From Salegentibacter sp. (GTDB lineage: Bacteria > Bacteroidota > Bacteroidia > Flavobacteriales > Flavobacteriaceae): DNA of 25,439 nt. Numbering within the stretch: position 1 is the stretch's first letter; the number at the start of each line of letters is the position of its first letter. Under the pieces are notes generated by a model, which saw only the letters and a list, made by a program, of their open reading frames with translations, was not told the DNA's origin and ran no database searches. Where the stretch lies: positions 1 to 25,439 of the forward strand of contig JAGXIG010000074.1 in NCBI GenBank assembly GCA_024635815.1, written 5' to 3'. Made by a program: the position numbers and the translations under genes. Below, in pieces: positions 1 through 7,410 of the stretch.

Positions 1-932
1 CCTTTAATTGTATCCCTTGTTTTATTCTCGGTTGCACTAGTCCTGATCGGGATAGCCGATAATCTTTTTTGCTAATCACGGGAATTTTTGCTTTTGCCTT
101 TTCAATGCGGATTTTCAATATCGCGATGAATACGCAATCCTTAACGCTACAGAAAACTTTTAAAAGAAAGATTATAGGTTCTTTTCACGGCCTGTGGAGC
201 ACCGGCGGACTTTTAGGAGTGGCTTTTTCCACCTTACTTATAAAATTTGATATTCCTATTTACCAGCATTTACCGGCGGTTTCTATCTTCACCCTCATTT
301 TAGCCTTTGTGGCATTTTCATCGCTGCTGAAAAAAGATCGTTCTACCCAGGGAAACAAACTGCGCTTCGGAAAACCCGATAAACCAACGATGTATCTTGG
401 TTTCATTGTTTTTCTTGCTGCAATTACCGAAGGCGGAATGTTCGATTGGAGCGGGGTTTATTTTAAGGAAGTGGTGAACGAAGATATTTTTACGCTGGGA
501 TACTTAATTTTTATGGTCTTTATGGCACTTTCCCGTTTCTTTTCAGATAGAATTGTAGAAAGAATTGGAATGGAAAAGAATTATATTATTAGTGCTTCCC
601 TGGTATGTTTAGGGGTGTTGCTTATGATTGTTTTCCCTTATTTTTGGCCGGCCTTAATCGGTTTTTGTTTGGTAGGGATAGGTGTAGCTGCAGTAATCCC
701 TATGACATTTCTTCTCGCAGGTTCTTCAAAAAAATATTCCCCTGGAATGGCCATTTCAATTATTACGACCTACGCTATCGTGGGAATGCTTTTAGGTCCG
801 CCGCTGGTGGGGTATTTAGCACATTTATTTAATTTGAAAGTATCTTTTATCCTTTTCTTTACTTCAGCATTAATGCTTATTCCAATTTCGCAACTTTTCT
901 TTAAGAAGCAAAAAGAGATAATAGATAACTAA
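1..932 (+). pseudogene. MFS transporter, YbjJ-like, 5'-truncated by window and frameshifted
   Basis: Membrane transporter of the major facilitator superfamily; substrate unknown. Bases 1-72 read in frame 1 as a hydrophobic helix ending IADNLFC, then hit a TAA at 73-75. From about 63 the homologous protein continues in frame 3 (LLITGIFAFAFSMRIFNIAM) to the stop at 930-932. One extra T in the T6 run at 65-70 would join the two into IADNLFLLITG, so the sequence looks like a one-base deletion. The visible 287 residues carry about eight hydrophobic helices. The segment SFHGLWSTGG resembles the FHG.WS.GG motif of YbjJ-type MFS proteins. The gene's start lies left of the window. The shift could be a real null allele or a homopolymer sequencing error. 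MFS family is confident; the YbjJ subfamily is recognised by eye only. Confidence 0.8.
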
Positions 933-1093
933 TTTATGACTCAAATTTAGTCAGGTAAAAACAGAATAAGGGAAAACACCCCTAAATAATTCAATATCAA
1001 TTATTATTAAATAATTAAAAATCAGTATATTATGTGTTGAATTGAAGCTCTTGTACTTTTTTACAGTCCCGAAACATTTTGTGAAAAAGAGGT

Positions 1094-2056
1094 ATGAAGA
1101 TGAGTGGTTGGAATACGATTTTTACATTAATGTTTTGCTTGTTAGAATTGGTTTTCGCCTTTTCTGAAGCCCATTCCTATGCTTTTGAACCTAATTTTTC
1201 GGACAATTTCAGCTTTGAAATTTCCCTTCCTGAAAATTATGCTGAAGTCAATAAACCTTTAGAAAAAAAAATAAAAGAAGCCGAAGAAATTACACAAGTA
1301 TTCAAACCGGGTAATTTTCTAAACACCTTTTCCTTTTGGAGCGAATGGAAACCCATTTTACTCATTTTGATTTGGATTATTGTTGTAATTTATATTGTTT
1401 ACAGAATTAGGATCTTACATTTAATGGCTATTGAAAAGCTGAAAAATAGTATTTCAGCCGATCTTCATGATGAGATAGGTGCGAGCTTAACAAATATTAA
1501 TTTTCTCTCTGCTATTATAAAAAAGAAAGTAAAGGATGGGGAAATAAAAGCCTATCTGGATAATTTAAATCAGGAAGTTCAGGCTTCTTGTGAAGCTCTG
1601 GATGAGATAGTCTGGAATTTAAAAATACCTGATGAAAGTCTGGAAGAACTTGTGATTAATATGAGGCGTTACTCCAGTAGAATTTTCGAACAGGAGAACA
1701 TAGGCTATAAAGTTAAAATTCAGGAAAAATTTAAGGAAAGGATGATGTCTCTACAGCAACGTAGAGCGCTGTTTCTTATTTTCAAAGAGTTGATTAATAA
1801 CCTGAGAAAACACTCAAAAGCCACTTTTAGTGAAATTGAAATCAATGAGAGTGACAAAATGTTTCATCTAACATTGCGGGATAATGGAGTTGGTTTTGAT
1901 CCCGAAGAAAGCACAGAAAGAAATGGGCTCAAAAACATTAAACAACGACTTGCCAAATGGCGAGGTAAAATAAAAATATATTCTTCGCCCCGCACTGGCA
2001 GCCTAATAGAAATTTGGTTGCCCTATGAAAGCAGAAGGTTCTATGAATTATTTTAG
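1094..2056 (+). CDS. Small-sensor membrane histidine kinase (HisKA_3/NarX-DegS type)
   Basis: Inner-membrane sensor kinase expected to phosphorylate the response regulator encoded 40 bp downstream. The 320-residue protein has an N-terminal hydrophobic signal/anchor (about 8-23), only about 55 periplasmic residues, a transmembrane helix (about 86-104), then a HisKA_3-type dimerisation box ADLHDEIGASLTNI with phospho-acceptor His125. The HATPase domain follows: N-box KELINNLRKH (232-240), G1 DNGVGF (263-268) and G2 NGLKNIKQR (277-285), all intact. The residues around the transmembrane helix resemble the C-terminal tail of the large propeller/Y_Y_Y sensor kinases common in Bacteroidetes. Here the roughly 700-residue sensor is absent, so this may be a reduced relative; that is inference. 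Start is the ATG at 1094; a second ATG two codons on is equally possible. Confidence 0.88.
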   Translation: MKMSGWNTIFTLMFCLLELVFAFSEAHSYAFEPNFSDNFSFEISLPENYAEVNKPLEKKIKEAEEITQVFKPGNFLNTFSFWSEWKPILLILIWIIVVIYIVYRIRILHLMAIEKLKNSISADLHDEIGASLTNINFLSAIIKKKVKDGEIKAYLDNLNQEVQASCEALDEIVWNLKIPDESLEELVINMRRYSSRIFEQENIGYKVKIQEKFKERMMSLQQRRALFLIFKELINNLRKHSKATFSEIEINESDKMFHLTLRDNGVGFDPEESTERNGLKNIKQRLAKWRGKIKIYSSPRTGSLIEIWLPYESRRFYELF

Positions 2057-2096
2057 ATAAAAGATTACAATAACCCAAGCCCTCCATAAAAACATA

Positions 2097-2731
2097 ATGA
2101 TGACCAGTTTATTGATATATGAGGATGATGAGAATTTAAGGAAGTCTTTGATTGCAGTATTGGAAAGTGGCAATTCTTATAAAGTAGTAGGGGCTTATGG
2201 AGATGCATTAAATGCTGAAAAGGATATAAGGAAAAAAAGGCCAGATATTGTTATTTTGGATATCAATCTTCCAGGCTTGGATGGAATAGGGGTTATTCCG
2301 GTTATAAAAAAGATTAAACCTGAAACTCTTATCGTAATGTACACTCAGTTTGAAGATGAAAATAAACTCTTTGGTAGTTTATGTGCGGGAGCAAACGGCT
2401 ATATTCTTAAGAAAACTTCTCCTTTAAAACTTTTCGAAGCAATTGAAGAAGTGGAAAATGGCGGTGCGCCAATGTCGCCTTTAATAGCAAAAAGAGTCCG
2501 GGAATCCTTTCAAAAAACGAACCGCAAGAAAAAAAATATAATCTAACAAAAAGGGAAACTGAAGTTTTAGAACTATTAGTAAAGGGGGGAAGTGTGAAAT
2601 TTATAGCTTCAGAATTAAATATCGCTTTTGAAACCTGCCGTTCACATTTACGTAATATTTATCGAAAACTTCAAGTGCAATGTGGGAAAGAAGCCATTGC
2701 AAAAATTCTTTCAAAAAAGAAATATTTCTAA
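2097..2731 (+). pseudogene. NarL/LuxR-family response regulator, split by a frameshift at an A8 run
   Basis: Partner regulator of the upstream kinase. The first frame gives a receiver domain with acidic residues D10/D11, phospho-acceptor Asp55 (VILDINLPG), Thr83 and Lys105, then ends at TAA 2544-2546 after the meaningless tail KKKNII. From 2537 the -1 frame carries a full LuxR-type helix-turn-helix (TKRETEVLELL at its start, then SHLRNIYRKL) and stops at 2729-2731. The break coincides with eight A residues at 2529-2536. Adding one A would give a 211-residue protein, the normal length for this family. Three explanations are possible: a real frameshift mutation, a homopolymer sequencing error, or expression by slippage on the A run. 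If the reading is real and no slippage occurs, the product is a receiver without a DNA-binding domain. Confidence 0.85.
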
Positions 2732-2734
2732 AAG

Positions 2735-3109
2735 GCATTGCTCACATACAAAGTTAGTCTCGAAAGAAAAAAAGTATTATTCCTTCGGAATAATTTCTTT
2801 CTCTAATGTTTTAAAAATTCGGTTTTTATTTGTAATAAATACAGGTTTTCCCCAATACTAGACCTGCTTTTATAGTCTTAAATTAAAGTTGAACTTTTTT
2901 GGGAAAGAATAAGTTGAAATATGGTGAAAAATTACTTTTAAAAATTCTGAAGAAACGGAGCTGATTAAGAAAACCGAATCACAAATTCGGCCTCCCGGGT
3001 ATTTAAATTGAATTTATATTCGTGTTGAATTTTTAGTTGAGAGAACTACATTTTTGATAGCCATTTCCCTAATTAAGGTTCTATGTGTTTAACCTTTAAT
3101 TTTTGTGCT
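2735..3109. other. Gene-less spacer with two hairpins
   Basis: AT-rich stretch of about 375 bases between the regulator and the possible small membrane peptide. It holds the terminator-like hairpin at 2776-2794 and a second small inverted repeat at 2974-2990 (CCGAAT, 5-base loop, ATTCGG), whose role is unknown. The plus-strand reading frame from 2628 to 2861 overlaps the displaced HTH of the regulator and resembles no protein I know. No RNA gene is recognised here. Confidence 0.5.
2762..2801 (+). terminator. Rho-independent-type terminator hairpin after the response regulator
   Basis: Perfect 8-bp stem ATTATTCC / GGAATAAT (2776-2783 and 2787-2794) around TTC. It is flanked by GAAAGAA (2762-2768) and TTCTTTC (2795-2801), which can extend the pairing. 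It lies 31-70 bases after the regulator's displaced stop at 2731. The U-rich 3' side is short, so strength is uncertain. The symmetry means it could serve both strands. Confidence 0.55.
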
Positions 3110-3259
3110 ATGAATCCTTTTTATATTTTTCTAGAAAATTACAAGACAGCTACTGCCGGATTTCATTTTTTGGCCAAACTATTTATTTTGTTTATTCTCA
3201 CCTGGATTGTAATAGCGGCAATTTTTGCAGTATTGGGTACACTAAACCTGCTGTTTTAA
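3110..3259 (+). CDS. Possible 49-residue single-pass membrane peptide
   Basis: ATG at 3110 opens a 49-codon frame ending at TAA 3257-3259. The product starts MNPFYIFLENYKTATAGFHF. It has a polar N-terminus followed by a continuous hydrophobic span (about 21-49) that reaches the C-terminus, so it would be a small membrane-anchored peptide. No family is recognised and no good ribosome-binding or TAnnTTTG box was found. Support is the clean composition: a charged or polar head, one membrane span and no rare-looking residues. A longer overlapping frame (3103-3333) reads as random. Could be chance. Confidence 0.35.
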   Translation: MNPFYIFLENYKTATAGFHFLAKLFILFILTWIVIAAIFAVLGTLNLLF

Positions 3260-3304
3260 GATTTACGTTTCAATTCATGATAGTGCGTGGTGTAACTGCC
3301 AGGC

Positions 3305-4501
3305 TTAATTATGCGCAGGCATTACAAAGCTGAATACGGTCTCTTCATCTGATGAGGTTACATTGATATTCCCTCCGTGGGCCAATGCGATTTGTGAAGC
3401 GATGTAAAGTCCGAGACCTAAACCTTTTTTAGGTTCATTCCCTTCCATACGGTAAAAAGGTTCAAATAATTTTTCTCTAACTTCTTGTGGGATTTTAGTC
3501 CCTTTGTTGGTGATTTCCAATTTAAACTCTCCATTTATACAAACAGCCTTGAGCCCTATAGGTTTATCGTAAGAACTGTGAGTAACTGCATTTCCTAAAA
3601 GATTAGCGCATAATTGCGCTATTCTATCGGGATCGCAGTTTACAGGATTTTTTATTTGAATATTAGACTTGATTTTCTGATCGGGAGAGGTAGTTTTCGC
3701 TTCATGGATTACCTGCTTGAGTACATCTTGCAATTTTTTTAAATCATTGGTTTTATTTAATTTAATGCCTTCACCTAAACGGCCACGAGCAAAATCCAGG
3801 AGATTATCTATCAAACCTTCCATTCTAATGCTGGTAGATTTAATAAGGGCGGCATTACGTTTTACAAGATCTTCCTTGCTAAATTTCATTAGAATTTCAG
3901 CACTCATTCGAGTAGTAGCTATCGGGTTTTTAAGATCGTGTCCTAAAATACCTATAAATTGTTCCCGTAATTCTGCTATATGTTGCTCTTCGCTAAGTTT
4001 TGCTTCTGCATTATCTTTTTCTTCAAGAGCTTCCAGGTGAAAACCTATCAATTCAGCATAGAGTTGAAACATCCCTCTAATTTCTTCAGTATCTATTTTG
4101 GCTGCTTTTTTGTCTATAGCGCAAATAGTCCCAAAGAAACTGCCGTCTTTTTTATGCAACGGAACAGAAATATAACTTGAAAATCCGTACATCGCCGGGG
4201 CTGGATGTTTAGAATAAGTCTCACTGGTGGCTACATTATCAATAAAAACTGGCTGCTCTTCTTGGCGTACCTGATTACATATAGTAGTTTCTACCGGAAG
4301 TTCGTCACCAGATTTTAGTCCAAAAGAAATTTGATCTTTACTGGCGCAAGTAATCCAATTATCTTCAGTAACGCGGGCAATAGCCGCAAAGCCCATCCCT
4401 GTGTTAAGGCAAATTAGATCCAGTAATTGAGCAATGATTGGGATTTTATTAATGTTAGCAATGTCTGCTGCGTAATTTTGATGCTGAGTCGAGTTCTTAA
4501 T
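3305..4501 (-). CDS. GAF-domain sensor histidine kinase with no canonical start codon
   Basis: Predicted cytosolic kinase: N-terminal GAF domain, short coiled linker, HisKA, HATPase. Counting from the first ATG (4396), the phospho-acceptor is His153 in GILGHDLKNPIA. The N-box is ANLLGNAVTH (264-273) and the G2 box is KGLGLGLYIA (324-333). The G1 box is degenerate: ITNKGTKIP, with Asn where Asp is usual, a variant seen in this kinase group. The first ATG cuts into the GAF domain. In-frame sequence upstream (4501-4397) reads ANINKIPIIAQLLDLICLNT and then joins TGMGFAA, which matches the expected first GAF helix. The open stretch runs back to a TAA at 4538-4540 but contains no ATG, GTG or TTG. 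An ATT at 4499-4501 sits where the start is expected, giving about 398 residues. Coordinates here use that ATT; the conservative start is 4396. It is convergent with the possible small peptide at 3110 and has no obvious partner regulator next door. Confidence 0.8.
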   Translation of the reverse strand: MKNSTQHQNYAADIANINKIPIIAQLLDLICLNTGMGFAAIARVTEDNWITCASKDQISFGLKSGDELPVETTICNQVRQEEQPVFIDNVATSETYSKHPAPAMYGFSSYISVPLHKKDGSFFGTICAIDKKAAKIDTEEIRGMFQLYAELIGFHLEALEEKDNAEAKLSEEQHIAELREQFIGILGHDLKNPIATTRMSAEILMKFSKEDLVKRNAALIKSTSIRMEGLIDNLLDFARGRLGEGIKLNKTNDLKKLQDVLKQVIHEAKTTSPDQKIKSNIQIKNPVNCDPDRIAQLCANLLGNAVTHSSYDKPIGLKAVCINGEFKLEITNKGTKIPQEVREKLFEPFYRMEGNEPKKGLGLGLYIASQIALAHGGNINVTSSDEETVFSFVMPAHN

Positions 4502-4666
4502 AGCAATAAATTTTTTAAATGTAAAAAGTCTATAAAATTAGTGAATTTTACTGAATTAAGGCAAAGCTGTAAAGAAAAAGAAATATACTACACATCAACT
4601 TTTAAACTACTCATTATCAAAAAACTGCGGTTTAAATCATAAATGATAATTTCACCTGTAGGGTAC

Positions 4667-4731
4667 ATTAATTTTAGGGTATAATTAAATGCAAGCTTGT
4701 ACCTAAACCTTTTATAAATCCTAAAATTAAT
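4667..4731. repeat. 12-bp inverted repeat with internal repeats in the 5' leader of the secreted protein
   Basis: ATTAATTTTAGG (4667-4678) and CCTAAAATTAAT (4720-4731) are perfect reverse complements. The second arm ends 4 bases before the ATG at 4736, so pairing would place the start at the foot of a stem. Inside lies the palindrome CAAGCTTG (4692-4699). A direct repeat TAGGGTA occurs at 4659-4665 and 4675-4681. GGTAC (4662-4666) can alternatively pair with GTACC (4699-4703). This could be an RNA control element or a regulator binding region; neither is shown. Confidence 0.5.
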
Positions 4732-4735
4732 TGTT

Positions 4736-5290
4736 ATGAAAACATTAGTCGTTATTTTGATCCTTATGAGCTTTAGCCTTGTTGGCCAGGCTCAGGGGGT
4801 AACTGAACTTGAAGAAACCAAAATTGGTTTTTCTGCCATAAATCTCACCGAAACCGATAATCTCGATGAATATCGCTACGAAGTCAACGTTGGTTTCGCT
4901 AAAAAATTCCTGAAAAATCCTATTGGTTTTATGGAATCTTACTTTGATATTGATAGTTTTATTGACCAAGTAGAAGGTAAAGACTACGATACTTATTTAG
5001 TACGTTTTGCTACTGATAAAGGTTTTCTTGAAGCCAGATATTCCAAGGAGGGAGAATTAAATCGCACCAGACAGATATTTGAAGATTTTCCTTTGCCCCT
5101 AGCGGTAAGAAATGAATTATGGAGACAAACTAAAGGCTGGAGCATGGTAAAGAATACCTACACAGCCAAAGGAAAGAGAAATTTAGTAGACAAAGAACTT
5201 TACCGAATTAAAGTTGTCAAAGATAATAAGTCTAAGATCATAAAAATTGATCCTAAGAATATCGGGGAAGAACGTGTTGCCGGAATGTAG
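4736..5290 (+). CDS. Secreted hypothetical protein, 184 aa
   Basis: Function unknown. The N-terminus MKTLVVILILMSFSLVGQAQ is a typical signal peptide with likely cleavage after AQ at residues 19-20 and no lipobox Cys, so the protein is predicted periplasmic or exported. The mature part (about 164 residues) mixes charged residues with beta-prone segments (YDTYLVRFATDKGFLEARYS and later DKELYRIKVVKDNKSKIIKI). This is reminiscent of small PepSY-like/beta-sheet periplasmic proteins of Bacteroidetes, but no motif fixes a family. It is a single-gene unit, with an inverted repeat directly before the ATG and a strong terminator after the stop. A LytTR two-component pair starts 238 bp downstream; control by that pair is possible but unproven. 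Confidence 0.8.
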   Translation: MKTLVVILILMSFSLVGQAQGVTELEETKIGFSAINLTETDNLDEYRYEVNVGFAKKFLKNPIGFMESYFDIDSFIDQVEGKDYDTYLVRFATDKGFLEARYSKEGELNRTRQIFEDFPLPLAVRNELWRQTKGWSMVKNTYTAKGKRNLVDKELYRIKVVKDNKSKIIKIDPKNIGEERVAGM

Positions 5291-5312
5291 TTTCCATAGA
5301 TACTAAAACTAA

Positions 5313-5363
5313 TGTCTGTAAGGTATAAGCTACGGCTCCAAATACCTTTACAGGCATTTTTTT
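5313..5363 (+). terminator. Strong rho-independent terminator
   Basis: The long stem TGTCTGTAAGGTAT (5313-5326) pairs with ATACCTTTACAGGCA (5342-5356), with one bulged T and one G-U pair. The loop contains a second small stem, AGC-TACG-GCT (5328-5337). Seven T residues follow at 5357-5363. It lies 23 bases after the stop of the secreted protein, which explains how that gene is isolated from the LytTR operon. Confidence 0.85.
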
Positions 5364-5528
5364 ATGTGCTTAAAGCAAATAAAGGTTTGTTTACTTCAAA
5401 AATCTAAGGGTTCACTGCAAAATTAAGTGGATTTGTCTAGTTCAGGTTCTTTGTCACTTAAGATTAAAAATTATATTCAACAAAAAAATAGTTTTAAATT
5501 ACATGGGTGAATCTCAAATGTAAGAACT

Positions 5529-6293
5529 ATGAAAGCACTTATTGTAGATGACGAAGAACTGGCGCGAAGAAGGGTGCTCAATCTGCTCGCTGAAGTAAAT
5601 GAAATTGAGGTTTTAGGAGAGTGTTCTAATGGAAAATCTGCTATTACACAAATCAACAAACTCAAACCTGATTTGGTATTTCTTGATATTAGTATGAAAG
5701 ATATGAATGGCTTTGAAGTTTTGCAGAAACTTAAGGTGAATCCAAAACCGGTGATAGTTTTCGTAACGGCTTACGATAATTTTGCAACCAAGGCCTTTGA
5801 TGTAGATGCTTTTGATTTCCTGCTGAAACCCTTTAGGGACGAGCGTTTTTTTAAAACCATAAAAAAAGTGCTTAATATATCGCATCGAGAATCTCAGGAT
5901 AACTTTGAGAAACGTCTGCAAATCTTATTTGAAATTTACAACAAAGACCAGGAAACCTCTAATATCGCTTTAAAACTACCGGTTAGGCAGGGAAATAAAA
6001 CGGTTTTATTAAAACCTGCAGACATTTACTATATCTGCGCTTCGGGATATTACGCTGAAATTTTTACTGAAAACAGGAAATATGTACTTCGGGAATCTTT
6101 AAGCAACCTGGACGATTTTTTTAAAGACCACGCTTTTTTCAGAATTCATCGTTCCGCTATCATCAATCTAAATCATATAAAAGAAATTGTTCATTCAGAC
6201 TATTCTGAAGTAGACGTTAGAATGAAAGACAATAAATTGTTACGCATCAGTAAATCCAATAAAAAAGAATTGTTTGATAAACTCGGTATATAA
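5529..6293 (+). CDS. LytTR-family response regulator
   Basis: DNA-binding regulator of an AlgR/AgrA/LytR-type two-component system, 254 residues. The receiver domain (about 1-115) has D8/D9, phospho-acceptor Asp53 (VFLDISMKDMNGFEV), Thr80 and Lys100 (LLKPF). The LytTR domain (about 148-254) carries the characteristic FRIHRSAIINLNHI (204-217). It is encoded directly before its kinase: the stop is 10 bases ahead of the kinase ATG, so the two are almost certainly co-transcribed. All catalytic positions are present. The target genes are unknown; neighbouring candidates are the secreted 184-residue protein and the operon itself. Confidence 0.93.
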   Translation: MKALIVDDEELARRRVLNLLAEVNEIEVLGECSNGKSAITQINKLKPDLVFLDISMKDMNGFEVLQKLKVNPKPVIVFVTAYDNFATKAFDVDAFDFLLKPFRDERFFKTIKKVLNISHRESQDNFEKRLQILFEIYNKDQETSNIALKLPVRQGNKTVLLKPADIYYICASGYYAEIFTENRKYVLRESLSNLDDFFKDHAFFRIHRSAIINLNHIKEIVHSDYSEVDVRMKDNKLLRISKSNKKELFDKLGI

Positions 6294-6303
6294 AACCTCA
6301 ACG

Positions 6304-7410
6304 ATGACTCTTTCAGCCTTTAAGAATAAATATATAGATGTAAAGCTTATTTTGCTTTTAGCCGCTTTTTATACACTATTCAATCTAGTATACATTGCCA
6401 AACTGGCTTACATGCGGGCATATATGTTTCAGGAAATTATGGAGTCCTGGCACGATATTATTTTTCACAACCTCCTTATAGACTGGATTATCGTAGTAAC
6501 TTATATGACCCTCATAGCAATAAGCACTAAACGCTTACTGAATAAGAATTATTCCTGGATCAGGATCTTTTTATTGCATACTTTATTTTCGATTTTAATA
6601 GGATTTGTAATTCGTTTTTTTTTCGATCTACACGGAATTTTACTGGGCCGAATGACTTTTGCCGATTACAGCTTAAAGTCCAGCCTGGACCGCATGATAT
6701 ATGTTATAGACCTTAACTTTCTCATCTATTTTGCGATGATTTTCATCATCTATACTTATTATTATTTGAAGCAGGTAAAAGAGGCTGAAAAACAAAAAAC
6801 ACAGTTGGAATCTCAACTTGTCAACACCCGTATGAAAATGCTATCTTCTCAACTTCAGCCACATTTTTTATTTAATACACTTAATTCCATCTCGGCTTTA
6901 GTAGAAATGGATGCTAAAAAAGCCCAGGATACAATTGCTGATTTAAGTGACTTGCTTCGGGAGATTTTATATAGTGGAGAGAATTATAAAGTGAGTTTGC
7001 GAAAGGAATTACGAATGCTGGATTATTATTTGAATATTCTTACGCTCAGATTTTCAGATCATTTGGTAGTTGAAAAGCAAATAGACGAAAGCCTTCTAGA
7101 TCGTTTAGTGCCTTCTTTAATTTTACAACCCATTATAGAGAATTCGGTGAAACACGGTTATTCTTATCACAATATTCATCTTACAATTGAAATTAATATT
7201 TTTAGGGAGAAAAATTATCTGGTGCTTAGCATTTATAATAATGGTAAACCGCTTACTGAAAAGCAGGAAGCTTTATTAAATAAAGGTGTTGGGATTTCTA
7301 ATATCCGGGATCGTTTATTTACACTTTACGGGGAAAAAGCGCGATTTCAAATTCTCAATAAAGAGGTGGGCGTAGAAACTGTAATAAAAATCCCGATTAG
7401 AAAAACCTAA
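6304..7410 (+). CDS. LytS/YehU-type membrane histidine kinase (His_kinase family)
   Basis: Kinase partner of the preceding LytTR regulator. From the ATG at 6304 it is 368 residues: four transmembrane helices (roughly 14-37, 57-74, 86-111, 131-153), a short coiled linker, and the His_kinase domain. The motif SQLQPHFLFNTLNSI places the phospho-acceptor at His187. The ATPase part has LQPIIENSVKHG (N280), YNNGKPL and GVGISNIRDRL. An earlier in-frame ATG at 6274 would overlap the regulator by 20 bases. I prefer 6304 because the ten extra residues come from sequence already coding for the regulator's C-terminus. There is no extracytoplasmic sensor domain, so the signal is probably sensed in the membrane. 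The stop codon abuts the stop of the convergent gene. Confidence 0.92.
   Translation: MTLSAFKNKYIDVKLILLLAAFYTLFNLVYIAKLAYMRAYMFQEIMESWHDIIFHNLLIDWIIVVTYMTLIAISTKRLLNKNYSWIRIFLLHTLFSILIGFVIRFFFDLHGILLGRMTFADYSLKSSLDRMIYVIDLNFLIYFAMIFIIYTYYYLKQVKEAEKQKTQLESQLVNTRMKMLSSQLQPHFLFNTLNSISALVEMDAKKAQDTIADLSDLLREILYSGENYKVSLRKELRMLDYYLNILTLRFSDHLVVEKQIDESLLDRLVPSLILQPIIENSVKHGYSYHNIHLTIEINIFREKNYLVLSIYNNGKPLTEKQEALLNKGVGISNIRDRLFTLYGEKARFQILNKEVGVETVIKIPIRKT

Noticed and set aside
605..832. Second frame inside the MFS gene
   Set aside because: A shadow of the transporter coding sequence, rich in Phe/Arg with no domain.
2628..2861. Plus-strand frame of 77 codons after the receiver
   Set aside because: It overlaps the LuxR HTH readable in another frame, and its sequence resembles no protein.
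3103..3333. Plus-strand frame of 76 codons
   Set aside because: It overlaps the more protein-like 49-residue frame at 3110 and runs into the GAF kinase 3' end; composition looks random.
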